The translations under genes were made by a program, and so were the position numbers. 64,000 nucleotides of DNA, from contig CAWATA010000004.1 of NCBI GenBank assembly GCA_963784885.1, forward strand, positions 558,001 to 622,000, read 5' to 3'. This stretch comes from RHKX01 sp963784885 (GTDB lineage Bacteria; Actinomycetota; Thermoleophilia; Solirubrobacterales; 70-9). The notes below the pieces were generated by a model. It saw nothing but the letters and a program-made list of their open reading frames with translations. It ran no database searches and was not told where the DNA came from. This document shows, piece by piece, positions 8,197-16,735 of the stretch. Position 1 is the stretch's first letter. Each line of letters begins with the position of its first letter.

Positions 8197-9900
8197 GTGC
8201 TGCTGCTGATCACCGACCAGCAGCGGCAGCCGATGCACTGGCCGGAGGAGGTCGGCTGGACGGATTCGCTGATGCCGAACCTCGCGGAGCTCGCCCGGAC
8301 CGGGCTGACGTTCAGCAACGGCTTCTGCAACACGGCGATGTGCTCGCCGAGCCGCTCGACCCTGTTCACCGGCCGCTATCCGGCCGAGCACGGGGTTGAG
8401 CTGACGCTGACCGCCGCCGACCTGAAGCCGGATCCGAAGAACCTCCCCGGCGTCGTCGGCGAGATGCGGACGATCCTCGGCCGCGGCGAGGCGCCGCCGC
8501 GGCGGGTGCTGACCCAGTTCGCCCGTGGTCTCTTCAACATCGGCGCGAGCCGTGGCGGGGAGGCGGAGCTGCCGACCGACATCCCGAACCTCCCGCGACT
8601 GCTCCGGGCGCGTGGCTACGACGTCGCCTACAAGGGCAAGTGGCACCTCACCCATCCGCTCGGCGGCGAGGAGTCGCTGCTGGGGGGCTGGACGCAGCGC
8701 GACGCCGACCGGATGGAGCGCGACTACGGCTTCGCCGACTGGGAGCCCCCCGACGCCGGCGAGAACGCCAAGGCGGCGAACTTCGGCGGCGGCAACGCCG
8801 GCGAGGGGGAGGGCTGGGACGAGGTCTACACGAGGCAGCTCGAGACCTGGCTGGCCGACCGCTCCTCCGATCGCCCGTTCTGTCTGGTCGCCTCGCTCGT
8901 CAACCCCCACGACGTCCTCGGCTATCCGGCCCAGTACGTCGACGGCGGCTACTCGGTCGAGGAGTTCAGGGACCTCGGGGTCCTCCTGCCTCCTAGCGTC
9001 GACGAGTCCCTCGCCGACAAGCCCGCCGTCCATTCGCTGATGCGAATGGGCATGGCCGGCTACCTCGGCGCCCTCGACAGCCGCCGCAAGCAACTCGACT
9101 ACGTCAACTTCTACGCCCATCTGCACCGCCTCGTGGACGCCAAGGTCGGCCGCCTCCTCGCCGCGCTCGGCGACCCCGGCGACCCGCAGTCGCTGCGGTC
9201 GCGCACCGTGGTCGTGCGAGTTGCCGACCACGGGGAGATGGGGCTCTCCCACGGCGGGCTCCGCCAGAAGGCCTTCAACGCCTACGAAGAGACGATCAAC
9301 GTCCCGCTCGTCGTCTCCAACCCGGTCCTGTTCCCGGAGCCGCGATCGACCGAAGCCCTCGGGTCGCTCGTCGACGTCCTGCCGACGATCCTCGAGCTCG
9401 CCGGCGAGGCGGACGCGGGAGCCGCCAGCGAGTCCGACCTCGCGCTCCGCGGCCGCAGCCTCGCTCCGATCATCGCCGCCAAGGCGGCGCCGGAGCGGGA
9501 GCGACCGGAGCTGTCCCCGGTCGACTTCGGGCGGGTCCTCGACCATCCGGCGCCGGCCGAGACGGTTCAGGACGCGATCCAGTTCACCTACGACGATCAC
9601 CAGGCCGCCACCGCGCTCACCGAGGCGCCCGGGCAGCCCAATCGCGTCCGGGCGATCCGCACCGCCACGCACAAGTACTGCTTCTACTTCGATCCGAAGG
9701 GCGAGCGCCCCCGCGAGTACGAGATGTACGACCTGACCCGCGATCCGGACGAGGTCCGGAACCTGGTCGGAGTCAAGACCGGGGCCGTCCTCGACCCGGC
9801 CGACGAGAAGATTCATTCCGAGCTCGTCGAGAGCCTCGGCGAAGCCATGAAGGAGGCCGGCACCCTGCCGGTCCAAGCAACGGAGGATGCAGCCCGATGA
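8197..9900 (+). CDS. Type I sulfatase (formylglycine-dependent), cytoplasmic form
   Basis: A 567-residue alkaline-phosphatase-superfamily sulfatase. The activation motif CSPSR (residues 49-53 from this start) carries the cysteine converted to formylglycine, followed by TLFTGRYPAEHG. Further active-site segments are YKGKWHL and VADHGEMGLSHGG. No signal peptide is present, so it acts in the cytoplasm unless the N-terminus is longer. GTG 8197 is the first conventional start, but it cuts the conserved first strand (RPNVLLLITDQQ). An ATA codon at 8173, 8 nt after a GGAG and overlapping the previous stop as ATAG, would restore it. The next sulfatase gene overlaps by ATGA. The substrate could be a sulfate or phosphonate ester. 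Confidence 0.87.
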   Translation: MLLLITDQQRQPMHWPEEVGWTDSLMPNLAELARTGLTFSNGFCNTAMCSPSRSTLFTGRYPAEHGVELTLTAADLKPDPKNLPGVVGEMRTILGRGEAPPRRVLTQFARGLFNIGASRGGEAELPTDIPNLPRLLRARGYDVAYKGKWHLTHPLGGEESLLGGWTQRDADRMERDYGFADWEPPDAGENAKAANFGGGNAGEGEGWDEVYTRQLETWLADRSSDRPFCLVASLVNPHDVLGYPAQYVDGGYSVEEFRDLGVLLPPSVDESLADKPAVHSLMRMGMAGYLGALDSRRKQLDYVNFYAHLHRLVDAKVGRLLAALGDPGDPQSLRSRTVVVRVADHGEMGLSHGGLRQKAFNAYEETINVPLVVSNPVLFPEPRSTEALGSLVDVLPTILELAGEADAGAASESDLALRGRSLAPIIAAKAAPERERPELSPVDFGRVLDHPAPAETVQDAIQFTYDDHQAATALTEAPGQPNRVRAIRTATHKYCFYFDPKGERPREYEMYDLTRDPDEVRNLVGVKTGAVLDPADEKIHSELVESLGEAMKEAGTLPVQATEDAAR

Positions 9901-11531
9901 ACGCCCGCCCGAACCGTCACCCCCTCGTTGCAGCGGTCGTGGCGCTCTCGCTCGCCACGCTGCTCCTCGCCGCCGCGACGGCATCCGCGCGACCGAACCA
10001 TGCCGGCAAGGGCAACCGACCGAACATCCTCGTCGTGATGACCGACGACATGGCTCAGACCGATCTTCAGTTCATGCCCTCGGTCCGCCGGAAGCTCGCG
10101 CAGAAGGGGACGAAGTTCACCAATGCGATCGACTCGTTCCCGCTCTGCTGCCCGGCGCGCGCCACGTTCATCACCGGCCAGTACTCGCACAACCACGGCG
10201 TGATCGGCAACTTCGCCCCGTTCGGCTGGTACGGGATGAAGCAGCGCGGCAACACGCTGCCCGCGTGGCTCGACGACGCCGGGTACAGGACCGCGGGGAT
10301 CGGCAAGTGGCTGAACGGCTACGGCGCGCTCGACGCCCACGGAGAGATCCCGAAGGGCTTCGACACCTGGCGCGGGCTGCTGGACGTCTCCGCCTACGAC
10401 TACTACAACTACGTGATGAACAAGGACGGCGCACTTCGTGCCTGGGGGGACGAGGAGTTCGCCAAGAAGCTCGTCGAGTTCGCCCTGATCGAGGTCGACG
10501 ACGAGCCCGACTCGGTCGCGACGATCTTCGCCGCGCTGGCGAACCTGTTCGGGCCTGGACCCTACGATTACTGGGGCAGCGAGAGGCCCCGTGACTACTC
10601 TCCGGATGTGACCGGCGAGATGGCGGGCCGGATCGTCCGCGGCGAGCGCAACGCCAGAAAGCCGTTCTTCATCTGGTGGTCGCCGGCGGCGCCCCATCGC
10701 GAAGACGTCACGACGACGTTGATGGGCCGCCCGGGTCCCGACCCGCGCCCGGCGCGGCGTTACGTCGACGAGAGCGAGCAGCTGACGCTGCCCGAGGGCC
10801 CGAGCTTCAACAACGCCGGCACCGGCCTGCAGCCGGAGAACCTGAACGCGGCCGGCCCGCTCGACCAGGGCGACGTCGACCAGCTCAACCTCGACTATCA
10901 GGGCAGGGCCGGCTCGCTGATGGCCGTTGACGACCACGTCGCCGAGATGATCAAGACGCTGCGTGAGACCCACCAGCTCAAGAACACGGTGATCATGTTC
11001 GTCTCCGACAACGGCTGGCTCCAGGGCGAGCACCGGATCCCCGGCGACAAGTATCTGCCGTACGACGAGTCGCTGAAGGTGCCGCTGATCGTCCGCGGCC
11101 CCGGAATCCCGCAGGGACAGAAGATCACCGGCCAGATCTCGAACATCGACTTCGCGCCGACACTCCTCGACTTCGCGAACGCGACGGCGGGGCGGACCAT
11201 GGACGGACTCTCGCTGCTGCCGACGATCGAGAACCCGGACAAGCGCCCCGACCGCGCGCTCGGGATCGAGGCACCCTCGCCGCTGTTCACGGGGCAGATC
11301 CCCGTCAACGGCTGGGACCGTCCCTACGAGGGCGTGCGGACCGACCGCTACACGTTCGTCGAGTACACCGAGTCCGGCGACCGGCAGCTGTTCGACCGTC
11401 AGAGCGACCCGCACGAGCTCCACAACCTCGCCGGCAAGCCCGCCTATGGAGACGTCGAAGCCCGCCTCGCCGAGAAGGCGCAGGAGCTCTCGGAGTGCGC
11501 GGGCAAGTCCTGCTCGAAGATCAAGCCGTAG
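9897..11531 (+). CDS. Secreted type I sulfatase
   Basis: A 544-residue sulfatase with an N-terminal signal peptide (VAAVVALSLATLLLAAATASA). RPNILVVMTDDM supplies the metal-binding aspartates (D50, D51). The activation motif CCPAR is at 84-88 (C-x-P-x-R; C84 is the formylglycine candidate, with an additional adjacent C85). A TAGIGKWLNGYG lysine segment and MFVSDNGWLQGEHR follow. It would hydrolyse sulfate esters outside the membrane, for example on polysaccharides or glycolipids. Its start overlaps the upstream sulfatase stop (ATGA), so the pair is co-translated: one cytoplasmic and one exported enzyme. Its stop is only 5 bp from the 3' end of a convergent tRNA gene. Ala instead of Ser in the CxPxR motif is tolerated in the family. 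Confidence 0.9.
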   Translation: MNARPNRHPLVAAVVALSLATLLLAAATASARPNHAGKGNRPNILVVMTDDMAQTDLQFMPSVRRKLAQKGTKFTNAIDSFPLCCPARATFITGQYSHNHGVIGNFAPFGWYGMKQRGNTLPAWLDDAGYRTAGIGKWLNGYGALDAHGEIPKGFDTWRGLLDVSAYDYYNYVMNKDGALRAWGDEEFAKKLVEFALIEVDDEPDSVATIFAALANLFGPGPYDYWGSERPRDYSPDVTGEMAGRIVRGERNARKPFFIWWSPAAPHREDVTTTLMGRPGPDPRPARRYVDESEQLTLPEGPSFNNAGTGLQPENLNAAGPLDQGDVDQLNLDYQGRAGSLMAVDDHVAEMIKTLRETHQLKNTVIMFVSDNGWLQGEHRIPGDKYLPYDESLKVPLIVRGPGIPQGQKITGQISNIDFAPTLLDFANATAGRTMDGLSLLPTIENPDKRPDRALGIEAPSPLFTGQIPVNGWDRPYEGVRTDRYTFVEYTESGDRQLFDRQSDPHELHNLAGKPAYGDVEARLAEKAQELSECAGKSCSKIKP

Positions 11532-11536
11532 CTCAG

Positions 11537-11610
<74 letters not shown>

Positions 11611-11636
11611 TCGGGGGCGAAGTGTATTGCGGCGGC

Positions 11637-12179
11637 TCAGCCCTGGTGCTCGCCGTCAACGACGGTGATCGCCGTGATCCGGTTGCCGCCGAGGGTCTGG
11701 AAGGTCATGTAGGAGCGGCCCTCGCCCTCGACGATGTAGCCGGTCTTGTTCGCCGTCTTGATCGCCTTCGGGTAGGCCCTTCGGACTCGCGAGCCCTTGC
11801 TGCCGAGGCCGATCCCCTCCTTCGTCTCGAATCGCAGGAGCTTCCCCTTGAAGACGTAGCCGTCCTTCCCGTTGCGCCCGGCGTAGATCGCGAAGGAGCT
11901 GACCCTGCCCCGCCGGGCCGCCTCGACGACGGCCCTTCCTGCGCGTCGTTTCCCGCTCTCGTAGACGCAGCTCTGAAAGCCCTTGAAGTCGCAATCGCCG
12001 CGGCGGCCCCAGGCCTTGTTCGCGGTCTTGATCTTCTTCTTCAGCACCACCCCGGCGATCGATTCGGGCACCACGATCCGCGCGGTGTCCCTGGGCTTCG
12101 GCAGGCCCGCGCTCGCGGCGGGGGCCAGCGCGAGGGCGGCGAGGGCGGTTGCGGAGGCCGCTGCGACGAGCTGCTTCAT
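11637..12179 (-). CDS. Exported basic protein of unknown function
   Basis: A 180-residue protein with a clear signal peptide (MKQLVAAASATALAALALAP, cut near ASAG). The mature part contains two near-repeats of an I-x-K-T-A-N-K segment (KKIKTANKAW near residue 50 and AIKTANKTGY near 150), two cysteines (GDCDFKGFQSCVYE) and a beta-rich C-terminus. This resembles small exported sensor-like or beta-lactamase-inhibitor-like domains, but no family is certain. ATG 12179 is chosen because the signal peptide begins there and a TACCTT -10 ends 7 nt upstream, pointing to a leaderless mRNA. It is divergent from the RNase Z gene. Confidence 0.75.
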   Translation of the reverse strand: MKQLVAAASATALAALALAPAASAGLPKPRDTARIVVPESIAGVVLKKKIKTANKAWGRRGDCDFKGFQSCVYESGKRRAGRAVVEAARRGRVSSFAIYAGRNGKDGYVFKGKLLRFETKEGIGLGSKGSRVRRAYPKAIKTANKTGYIVEGEGRSYMTFQTLGGNRITAITVVDGEHQG

Positions 12180-12186
12180 GGGGCGC

Positions 12187-12192
12187 AAGGTA
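12187..12192 (-). promoter_or_regulatory. -10 hexamer TACCTT, leaderless start at 12179
   Basis: On the minus strand TACCTT ends 7 nt before the ATG at 12179, with no Shine-Dalgarno in between. Confidence 0.5.
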
Positions 12193-12247
12193 CAGACGCT
12201 CCCGGCTCCCCGCGCGGGTTCGCCCGCGTCCATACGCTTGCCGGGAC

Positions 12248-13228
12248 ATGGACCTCGACGTGATCTTCCTCGGCACCGGCGGCTCGGTGCCCTCGGCGCG
12301 GCGGAACACCGCTGCGGTGCTGGTGCGCAGAGGCGGGGACCGGCTGCTGTTCGACTGCGGAGAGGGAACGCAACGGCAGATGCAGCGCTCCGTGGGACTG
12401 ATCAACCTCGATGCGATCTTCATCACCCACCTTCACGCCGACCACTACCTCGGATTGCCGGGCCTGGTCAAGAGCTATGAGATGCAGGACCGCGAGGAGC
12501 CGCTGACGATCTACGGCCCCCCGGGACTGCGGTCGCTCTTCGCGTCGCTCGGACGCGTCGTGGGCAAGCCCGGCTACGGCCTCGAGCTGGTCGAGCTCAA
12601 CCGGGCTGAGTCGGTCGACTTCGGCGCCTACGAGGTCGAGCCCTTCGAGGTCTCGCACCGGATCGTCGCCAACGGCTACGCGCTCCGCGAGGACCCGCGA
12701 CCCGGCCGCTTCGATCCGGAGGCGGCGCGGGCGCTCGGCGTCGAGCCGGGCCCGGAGTTCGGCGAGCTCCAGGACGGGAAGGCGGTGCAGGGGCGCGACG
12801 GGCCGATCGAGCCCGACCAGGTGATGGGTCCGGACCGGCCCGGCCGATCGGTCGTGATCACCGGCGATACGGAGCCCTGCGAGGAGACCGAGATCGCGGC
12901 CGAGGGGGCCGAGCTGCTCGTCCACGACGCGAGCTTCTCCTCCGCGGAGGCCGACCGGGCTGCCGAGACCGGCCACTCGACCGCACGGGCCGCCGCCGAG
13001 CTCGCGGCGACCGCCGGCGTCGGCATGCTCGCGCTCGTCCACATCTCCTCGCGCCACTTCGTCCCCGACATCCTGGAGGAGGCGCGCGAGGCGTTCCCGG
13101 AGACTGTCGCACCTCGCGATTTCGACCTCGTCGAGATCCCGCTTCCGGAGCGCGGCGGGCCCGAGTTGGTGCCGAACGGCGCCCGCGAAGGACCGGCAAC
13201 CGGCGCCGACGTCCAGGGACCCCGGTAG
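12248..13228 (+). CDS. rnz: Ribonuclease Z (tRNA 3' endonuclease)
   Basis: A 326-residue metallo-beta-lactamase-fold nuclease that cuts tRNA precursors after the discriminator base. The N-terminus (MDLDVIFLGTGGSVPSARRN) and the zinc motif HLHADH (61-66) are diagnostic. FDCGEGTQRQMQRS, ITGDTEPC and DASF supply other ligand regions, and a GHSTARAAAELA segment carries the conserved His. Length is normal for bacterial RNase Z. ATG 12248 is set by the family N-terminus; a TACGCT -10 ends 9 nt upstream. The nearby tRNA-Arg does not encode CCA, so this enzyme is needed for its 3' maturation. Confidence 0.93.
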   Translation: MDLDVIFLGTGGSVPSARRNTAAVLVRRGGDRLLFDCGEGTQRQMQRSVGLINLDAIFITHLHADHYLGLPGLVKSYEMQDREEPLTIYGPPGLRSLFASLGRVVGKPGYGLELVELNRAESVDFGAYEVEPFEVSHRIVANGYALREDPRPGRFDPEAARALGVEPGPEFGELQDGKAVQGRDGPIEPDQVMGPDRPGRSVVITGDTEPCEETEIAAEGAELLVHDASFSSAEADRAAETGHSTARAAAELAATAGVGMLALVHISSRHFVPDILEEAREAFPETVAPRDFDLVEIPLPERGGPELVPNGAREGPATGADVQGPR

Positions 13229-13241
13229 AACTGGGCGGGCG

Positions 13242-13712
13242 ATGCCCCGCCCGACCGTACTCCCCGCCCTCGCCGTCATTGCGATGCTCCTTGCCGGCGC
13301 CGGGACGGCGTCGGCGGGGAAGGGAGGCTCGGTTCCCTACCGCGGCCTCACCGACCAGGAGCGCAAGATCAAGCTGGTCGTCGACGAACGCGGCCGCGTC
13401 AGCCGAGGCACCTACTCGGCCGTGACCCGCTGCAGCGGGCGGTTCAAGCCGTTCACCGGCGACTTCGCCTTCCGGGCTCCGCTCGATCGCTCGCGATCCG
13501 ACCGGTTTCGCGACGAGGGCACGTCGCTGGACAGCGACGGCACCTTCAGCGGTCGCTACAAATGGGACATCAAGGGAAAGCGCAAGGGCAAACGCAAGAT
13601 CGCCGGCAAGTTCAGCGTCGAGATCGTCTTTCGCCGGAACGGCCGCAAGTACACGATCTGCCGCGCCGAAGATGTCGCATACAGCGTGAAAGCGGACCGC
13701 CGCGCCGGCTGA
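13242..13712 (+). CDS. Small exported basic protein of unknown function
   Basis: A 156-residue protein with a signal peptide (VLPALAVIAMLLAGAGTASA). The mature domain is rich in Lys/Arg and Asp, with two cysteines (VTRCSGRF and YTICRAED) that could form a disulfide and an alternating beta pattern (GTFSGRYKWDIKGKRKGKRK). Proteins of this style recur in the window, and the composition suggests a compact beta-sandwich. It starts 13 bp after rnz and could share its transcript. No family assignment is made. Confidence 0.7.
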   Translation: MPRPTVLPALAVIAMLLAGAGTASAGKGGSVPYRGLTDQERKIKLVVDERGRVSRGTYSAVTRCSGRFKPFTGDFAFRAPLDRSRSDRFRDEGTSLDSDGTFSGRYKWDIKGKRKGKRKIAGKFSVEIVFRRNGRKYTICRAEDVAYSVKADRRAG

Positions 13713-13759
13713 TCCGCCCGGAACCGCCGGACCGCCCTGCTAAGTTCTCCGCGACGTTT

Positions 13760-13790
13760 CCTTTAACCAGGTCCAGCGAGGCCAGGAAGG
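13760..13790 (+). promoter_or_regulatory. PyrR-binding hairpin covering the pyrR Shine-Dalgarno
   Basis: The loop region GGTCCAGCGAGGCC (13770-13783) matches the conserved PyrR RNA-binding loop, with the consensus UCCNGNGAGG core. The stem is CCTT/AAGG (13760-63 with 13787-90), CC/GG (13767-68 with 13785-86), then GG-T-CC pairing with GGCC around loop AGCGA. The 3' arm contains the GGAAGG Shine-Dalgarno located 7 nt before ATG 13798. PyrR bound to UMP would therefore block translation initiation, as described for mycobacterial pyr operons, rather than act by attenuation. Confidence 0.85.
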
Positions 13791-13797
13791 GGCGCCC

Positions 13798-14400
13798 ATG
13801 AGCGCGAGAACCGTCCTCGACCGGGACGATCTACGCCGGACGCTGGTGCGCATAGCGCACGAGATCATCGAAAAGAACGCCGAAGCGGGGGGCGGCGAGG
13901 CCGATTCCGGATCCGGAATCGCGATCGTCGGCATCCACACCCGCGGCGCGGTGCTCGCTCGGCGCCTCCATGCTCACCTCGAGGAGCTCTCGGCGGACGA
14001 GGTGCCGCTCGGCGACATCGACATCTCCTTCTATCGCGACGATCTCCCGGGCCGGGCGCCGACCGACTCGCCCGTCGTCCACTCCTCCCACCTCGACTTC
14101 GACCTCGCGGACCGCACGATCGTCCTCGTCGACGACGTCCTCTTCACCGGCCGCACCGTCCGCGCGGCTATCGACGCCCTCTTCGACTACGGCCGGCCCC
14201 AGCGGGTTCAGCTCGCGGTGCTTGCCGACCGAGGGCATCGCGAGCTTCCGATCCGTCCCGACTACACCGGCAAGAACCTGCCGACCGCCCGGGAGGAGCG
14301 GGTCTACGTGCGGCTCGAGGAGATCGACGGCGTCGACGAGGTGGCGATCGGCGAGGCGACCGTCGGCGCCGCGCAAGCCAACGGGGAGGCATCGCAATGA
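13798..14400 (+). CDS. pyrR: PyrR bifunctional regulator / uracil phosphoribosyltransferase
   Basis: A 200-residue type I phosphoribosyltransferase. The PRPP-binding motif VDDVLFTGRTVRAAIDAL is intact, along with IVGIHTRGAVLARRL and the PyrR-type ADRGHRELPIRPDYTGKN segment. It binds pyr mRNA when UMP is high and can salvage uracil. It is first in the pyrimidine operon, directly after its own binding hairpin, so it should autoregulate. Length is slightly above the usual 180 because of a short C-terminal tail (VGAAQANGEASQ). The stop overlaps pyrB (ATGA). Confidence 0.95.
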   Translation: MSARTVLDRDDLRRTLVRIAHEIIEKNAEAGGGEADSGSGIAIVGIHTRGAVLARRLHAHLEELSADEVPLGDIDISFYRDDLPGRAPTDSPVVHSSHLDFDLADRTIVLVDDVLFTGRTVRAAIDALFDYGRPQRVQLAVLADRGHRELPIRPDYTGKNLPTAREERVYVRLEEIDGVDEVAIGEATVGAAQANGEASQ

Positions 14401-15374
14401 GGCACCTGCTCTCGATCGAGGACCTCGATCGCGGCGACATCGAGCTGATCTGCGACCGCGCTCGCAGCTTCGCCGAGGTCGGCCGCCGCGACATCAAGAA
14501 GGTGCCGACGCTGCGCGGCCGGACGATCGTCAGCCTCTTCTACGAGTCGAGCACCCGGACCAGCTCCTCGTTCGAGCTGGCCGCCAAGCGGCTCTCCGCC
14601 GACGTCGTCTCGGTCAAGTCGACCGGTTCCTCGGTCGACAAGGGCGAGTCCCTCCGAGACACGATCGCAACGCTCTCCGCCTACGAGCCCGAGGCGATCA
14701 TCATCCGTTCGCCGGAGGCGGGCGCGGCGGCGCTGGTCGCCGCCTGGGCCGAGGAGGCGGCGGTCGTCAACGCCGGCGACGGCAAACACGAGCATCCGAG
14801 CCAGGCGCTGCTCGACGTCTACACCCTGATCGACAACGTCGGCCCGCTCGACGGCAAGCGGATCTGGATCGTCGGCGACGTCGCTCACAGCCGCGTCGCG
14901 AGGAGCTGCATCCGCGCCTTCCTGACGATGGGCGCCGCGGTCACGGTCGCCGGGCCGCCGACGCTGATCCCGCGTGGAATCGAGGCGCTCGGGTGCGACG
15001 TCTCCTACGACCTCGTCAACCTCGGTGAGGCTGACGTGATCTACGCGCTGCGGATGCAGAAGGAGCGGATGAAGCACGCGTTCGTCCCCTCCCTGCGCGA
15101 ATACGCGATCAACTACCAGATCAACGGACGCCGGCTCGGACCGCGCCAGCTCGTCATGCATCCGGGCCCGGTCAATCGCGGCGTCGAGCTCTCGCCCGAG
15201 GTGATCGACGGCCCGGCGTCGCTGATCACCGCCCAGGTGGCGAGCGGTCTGCTCGTCCGGATGGCGATCCTCTACGAGATTCTCGCCGGCCAGGATCGCC
15301 CGCGCCCATTGAGCCGGATCGGCGGCGATCGCGGTCGCGAGGGCGCGGGATCGCCGATCGGGGAGCCCGCATGA
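14397..15374 (+). CDS. pyrB: Aspartate carbamoyltransferase catalytic subunit
   Basis: A 325-residue enzyme making N-carbamoyl-aspartate, the second step of UMP synthesis. The carbamoyl-phosphate motif FYESSTRTSSSFELAAKRL is intact. KSTGSSVDKGESLRDT, HEHPSQALLDVYT and the C-terminal MHPGPVNRGVEL are all present. No pyrI is present, as expected for this lineage. ATGA overlaps at both ends show translational coupling to pyrR and pyrC. Confidence 0.97.
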   Translation: MRHLLSIEDLDRGDIELICDRARSFAEVGRRDIKKVPTLRGRTIVSLFYESSTRTSSSFELAAKRLSADVVSVKSTGSSVDKGESLRDTIATLSAYEPEAIIIRSPEAGAAALVAAWAEEAAVVNAGDGKHEHPSQALLDVYTLIDNVGPLDGKRIWIVGDVAHSRVARSCIRAFLTMGAAVTVAGPPTLIPRGIEALGCDVSYDLVNLGEADVIYALRMQKERMKHAFVPSLREYAINYQINGRRLGPRQLVMHPGPVNRGVELSPEVIDGPASLITAQVASGLLVRMAILYEILAGQDRPRPLSRIGGDRGREGAGSPIGEPA

Positions 15375-16735
15375 ACGGCGGCAACCGCGAGATCGCTTCG
15401 CTCGACTGGCGCGGCGACGTCGCCGGCGGCGACCTCCTGATCCGCGGCGCCCACGCCTTCGACCCACGCTCCGGGCTCGATCGCGAGTGCGACATCGTCG
15501 TCCGCGACGGCCGGATCGCCGAGATCGCCGATTCGGGCGCCGGCGAGCTCCCTGACGGCGGCGAGGAGATCGGCGCCTCCGGCCTGCACGCCTTCCCGGC
15601 CTTCTTCGATCCCCACGTCCACCTTCGGACCCCCGGGCAGGAGTACCGTGAGGACATCGAGTCGGGGACCCGGGCAGCCGCTGCCGGCGGGTACTGCGGG
15701 ATCGTCGCGATGGCCAACACCGACCCGGTCGTCGACGACCCGGGGATCCTCGCGGCGCTCCGCGAGCGGGCCGAGACCGAGGCCGCGGTTCCGACTGGAT
15801 TCGTCGGCACCGTGACCAAGGGAATGGAGGGGCGCGAGCTGGCCGAGATGGCGGCCCTGCGCGAGGCGGGCGCGGTCGCCTTCTCCGACGACGGCCTGCC
15901 GATCACCGACGCCGGCGTGATGCGGCGGGCGCTTCAGTACCAGCACCTCGTCGGCGGGACGATCCTGCTCCACGAGGAGGACCCGGCACTGACCGGCGAC
16001 GGGGTCATGGGGGAGGGGGCCGTCTCCGCCGCCCTCGGGCTCGCCGGAGTCCCGGACGTGTCGGAGTCGACGATGATCGCCCGTGACGGCGCCCTCTGCC
16101 TCTACGAAGACGCCCGCGCTCACGTCCAGCATCTCTCGGCGCGCACGTCGGTCGAGGCCGTCGCGGGCGCGAAGGAGGCGGGCGCGAAGCTGACCGCGGA
16201 GCTGACGCCGCATCATCTCGTGCTCGTCGACGAGGAGGTCCGCAGCCTCGACGCCCGCTTCAAGATGAATCCGCCGCTGCGCACCGAGGACGACCGCCAG
16301 GCCTTGATCGAGGCGCTCCGGAGCGGCGTCGTGGACTGCATCGGCACCGACCACGCCCCGCACGCCCCGCACGAGAAGGAGATCCCGTTCGAGATCGCCA
16401 ACATGGGCGTGACCGGGCTCGAGACGGCGTTCGCGGCGCTCTACACCGAGCTGGTGCTTCCCGGAGTGGTCGACCTCGGCCTGATCGTCGAGCGGATGGG
16501 GGCCGGGGCGGGGCTGTTCGACCTCGAGCCGGCGCGGATCGAACCCGGCGCCGAGGCCGACATCGCGCTCGTCGACCTCGACGCCGAGTGGGAGGCGGGC
16601 GCCGACGGCTGGGAGAGCCGATCGGTGAACTCCTGCTTCGCCGGCCGCCGCCTGCGCTCGCGCCCCGTGGTGACGATCGTCGCCGGGACCGTCGCCTACC
16701 GGCGGCGGGAGTTCTCGATGAAGGTGGCCGGGTGA
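15371..16735 (+). CDS. pyrC: Dihydroorotase (class I)
   Basis: A 454-residue amidohydrolase cyclising carbamoyl-aspartate to dihydroorotate. Metal ligands are visible in DPHVHLRTPGQEYREDI, a later ELTPHHLVLVDEEV histidine segment, and DHAPHAPHEKEIPFE with the catalytic aspartate (GTDHAPH). Length and the HVHLRxPG motif fit class I enzymes, which often associate with PyrB. The first about 20 residues (NGGNREIASLDWRGDVAGG) are a short extension. The stop region overlaps the GTG of the next gene. Confidence 0.95.
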   Translation: MNGGNREIASLDWRGDVAGGDLLIRGAHAFDPRSGLDRECDIVVRDGRIAEIADSGAGELPDGGEEIGASGLHAFPAFFDPHVHLRTPGQEYREDIESGTRAAAAGGYCGIVAMANTDPVVDDPGILAALRERAETEAAVPTGFVGTVTKGMEGRELAEMAALREAGAVAFSDDGLPITDAGVMRRALQYQHLVGGTILLHEEDPALTGDGVMGEGAVSAALGLAGVPDVSESTMIARDGALCLYEDARAHVQHLSARTSVEAVAGAKEAGAKLTAELTPHHLVLVDEEVRSLDARFKMNPPLRTEDDRQALIEALRSGVVDCIGTDHAPHAPHEKEIPFEIANMGVTGLETAFAALYTELVLPGVVDLGLIVERMGAGAGLFDLEPARIEPGAEADIALVDLDAEWEAGADGWESRSVNSCFAGRRLRSRPVVTIVAGTVAYRRREFSMKVAG

